Source: DASRHK01 sp963776465 (GTDB taxonomy: Bacteria; Pseudomonadota; Gammaproteobacteria; Nevskiales; Nevskiaceae). Taken from it: a DNA stretch of 64,000 nt. Position numbers and translations under genes: made by a program. The notes under the pieces are model-generated. The model made no database searches, had not been told where the DNA came from, and worked only from the letters and a program-made list of their open reading frames with translations. Of the stretch, positions 62,436 through 64,000 are shown piece after piece (position 1 is the stretch's first letter; each line of letters begins with the position of its first letter). The stretch spans positions 2,046,001 through 2,110,000 of the forward strand of contig CAVZMV010000002.1 of the NCBI GenBank assembly GCA_963776465.1. Reading direction: 5' to 3'.

Positions 62436-64000
62436 CTACTTCGCCAGCGCCGTCTGGATGTCCGCGAGGGCGAGGGGTTTCACGAGGTGCAGGTCGAACC
62501 CGGCCTCGCGCGACCGGGCGCGGTCGGCTTGCTGGCCCCATCCTGTCACCGCCACGATCTTGACCTTTGCGCCCCAGGGCTCGGCGCGGATGCGTCGGGC
62601 GACCTCGAAGCCGTCCGGCGGCGGCATGCCCAGATCCAGCATCAGCACGTCGGGACGGACGCGGTTCGCCACGCGCAGCGCCTCGTCGCCGTCGTACGCG
62701 CAATGGACCTCGTACTCGAGCGCGCCGAGCAACGCGGCCAGCGTGGTGGCCGCGTCGCGGTTGTCGTCGACGACCAGCACGCGTCGCGACGTCGCGGCGC
62801 CGGCGCGCGTGCCTGCGTGGTCTGGCGGGAGCGTAACGACGTCCGCCGCGGGCAATCGAAGCGTGAACGTGCTGCCCTTGCCTTCGCCGGCGCTGCTCAC
62901 GGCCACGGTGCCGCCGTGCAGCTCCGCCAGCCGCCGCGCAAGGCTGAGGCCAATGCCCAGGCCGCCGGCGAAGCGCTCCGCCACGCCGCCGGCGCGCACG
63001 AACATCTCGAAGATGCGCTCGCGCGCGTCAGCGGCGATGCCGGCGCCGTTGTCGCTGACGCTGACCAGAACCTCCTGATCCGCGCGCCGCGCCGCGAGGC
63101 GAATGCTGCCGTTGCGCGGGGTGTACTTCGCGGCGTTGTTCAGCAGGTTGGCGATCACCTGGGTCAGGCGCACGCGGTCGCCATTCACCCGGAGCACGAA
63201 GTCCGGAAGCGAGAGGTCGAAGCGATGGCCGCGGGCCTGGATCAGCTCGCGGTTGATCTCCACCGCCGCGCGGATCGGCTCCTCGATCGCCAGAAGCTCC
63301 TTGCGCAAGTCGATCGTCCCGCGCGTGATGCGCGCCACTTCCATGAGATCGTCGACCAGCCTGACGAGGTGGTGCACCTGGCGCTCCATCACGTCGAGCG
63401 CGCCGCCGCGCGAAGACTCGGCTTGCGGCATGCGCAGGATCTGCAGCGCAGACGCGATGGGCGCGAGCGGATTGCGCAGCTCGTGCGCGAGCACCGCCAG
63501 GAACTCGTCCTTGCGGCGGTCCGTGTCGGCGAGCGCCTCCTCGGCAGACTTGCGCGCGTGGATGTCGATGGCGGTTCCGATCCACTCGCGGATGCTGCCG
63601 TCCGCGTTGAGGATCGGCACCGACCGCGCTTCCTGGTGGCGGTAGGTCTTGCTCGGCGCGTGCCAGAGGCGACCCTCGGCTTCCCAGGTGGTCTTGGTCG
63701 CGATCGCGTTGGCGACCGAGGCCTGGATGCGCTCGCGATCGTCCGGATGGATGGCCTTGGCCCAGCCGTAGCCCTGATACTCCTCGAACGTCATGCCGGT
63801 GAAGGCTTCCCACGCGGCGTTGCGCACGATCCACCGGGCTTCGGGGTCGCAGCCGTAGACGATGCCGCCGGCGGCTTCCACCAGGCTGCGGTAGCGCTCC
63901 TCGTTCTCGCGCAGCGCGCGTTCCTGCCGGCGGCGCTCTCCGATCTCGCGCGCGACGCTCGAGGCGCCGATGATCCGGCCGCGGGCGTCGCGCACCGGCG
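62436..64000 (-). CDS. PAS hybrid sensor histidine kinase/response regulator (partial at right edge)
   Basis: At least 521 residues, entering from the right edge. Domains seen: the end of one PAS domain (IIGASSVAREIGERRR), a full PAS (SLVEAAGGIVYGCDPEARWIV ... WIGTAIDIHARKSAEE), HisKA (FLAVLAHELRNPLAPIASAL), HATPase (NLLNNAAKYTP, DNGAGI, GGLGIGLSLARRLAELHGG) and a receiver (VLVVDDNRDA, phospho-Asp in VLMLDLGMPPPDG, LVKPL). The layout and the phrase IIGAS..AR(D/E)IGERRR match the kinase at 13682, suggesting related paralogues. It ends 6 bases before the radical SAM gene. Confidence 0.88.
   Translation of the reverse strand, partial: PVRDARGRIIGASSVAREIGERRRQERALRENEERYRSLVEAAGGIVYGCDPEARWIVRNAAWEAFTGMTFEEYQGYGWAKAIHPDDRERIQASVANAIATKTTWEAEGRLWHAPSKTYRHQEARSVPILNADGSIREWIGTAIDIHARKSAEEALADTDRRKDEFLAVLAHELRNPLAPIASALQILRMPQAESSRGGALDVMERQVHHLVRLVDDLMEVARITRGTIDLRKELLAIEEPIRAAVEINRELIQARGHRFDLSLPDFVLRVNGDRVRLTQVIANLLNNAAKYTPRNGSIRLAARRADQEVLVSVSDNGAGIAADARERIFEMFVRAGGVAERFAGGLGIGLSLARRLAELHGGTVAVSSAGEGKGSTFTLRLPAADVVTLPPDHAGTRAGAATSRRVLVVDDNRDAATTLAALLGALEYEVHCAYDGDEALRVANRVRPDVLMLDLGMPPPDGFEVARRIRAEPWGAKVKIVAVTGWGQQADRARSREAGFDLHLVKPLALADIQTALAK

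Overview
The window is high-GC DNA from a chromosome-like region with no phage, plasmid, tRNA, rRNA or CRISPR features that I can see. Gene style suggests a free-living Gammaproteobacterium, perhaps near Nevskiales, Steroidobacterales or Lysobacterales: many acyl-CoA dehydrogenases, a TonB receptor, several PAS histidine kinases, Tat and lipoprotein exports, and short GTAGGAG...CTCCTAC repeats. This placement is an inference; no marker gene is present to settle it.

Region 1 (1-9271) is a steroid C/D-ring (HIP-CoA) type degradation block. It holds two pairs of unequal acyl-CoA dehydrogenases, a FadA6-like thiolase, two short-chain dehydrogenases (one very like IpdF and directly overlapping a FadE30-like dehydrogenase) and a MaoC hydratase, interrupted by a TPR/transglutaminase-like lipoprotein. 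Directly after it come a Ycf48-like beta-propeller and an MMPL/RND transporter (9288-12955), translationally coupled and probably handling a hydrophobic substrate. An amidohydrolase and a tandem-domain CaiB/BaiF CoA-transferase (26479-30219) look like a second catabolic unit.

Region 2 (12990-19797) is rich in lipid-phosphate and signalling genes: two PAP2 phosphatases, a TVP38 membrane protein, a diacylglycerol-kinase-type lipid kinase next to a metallophosphoesterase, a JmjC/cupin oxygenase-like protein and a hybrid histidine kinase. Region 3 (19739-26298) has ArsC, a penicillin-acylase-family lipoprotein, a DODA-type dioxygenase, an ArsR/SRPBCC pair with an 18-bp palindrome over the start codon, and a secreted DUF336 protein.

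Region 4 (30237-43960) is a mixed housekeeping and transport stretch: histidine phosphatase with NAD(P)HX dehydratase, alpha/beta hydrolase, PhoD phosphatase, LysE exporter, POT peptide transporter, an orphan receiver, an AraC regulator, a Tat-exported esterase, a cinnamyl-alcohol-dehydrogenase-type enzyme and a GH3 glucosidase. Region 5 (43964-50925) has an MFS carrier, a ferredoxin-reductase plus fatty-acid desaturase pair like mycobacterial Rv3230c-DesA3, a VOC protein, an NTF2-like protein, DctA and a histidine kinase.

Region 6 (50969-64000) has an outer-membrane-type protein, a TetR/TonB receptor/esterase locus, a phosphodiester glycosidase, a beta-helical membrane protein, a NUDIX hydrolase, a cardiolipin-synthase-type phospholipase D, a B12-binding radical SAM gene broken six times, and a second hybrid kinase that runs off the right end.

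At least fourteen places need a frame change to restore a recognisable protein, and all but one are single-base insertions. The simplest reading is insertion-type sequencing or assembly error rather than mass gene decay, so the broken genes are annotated as whole genes with the break positions given.
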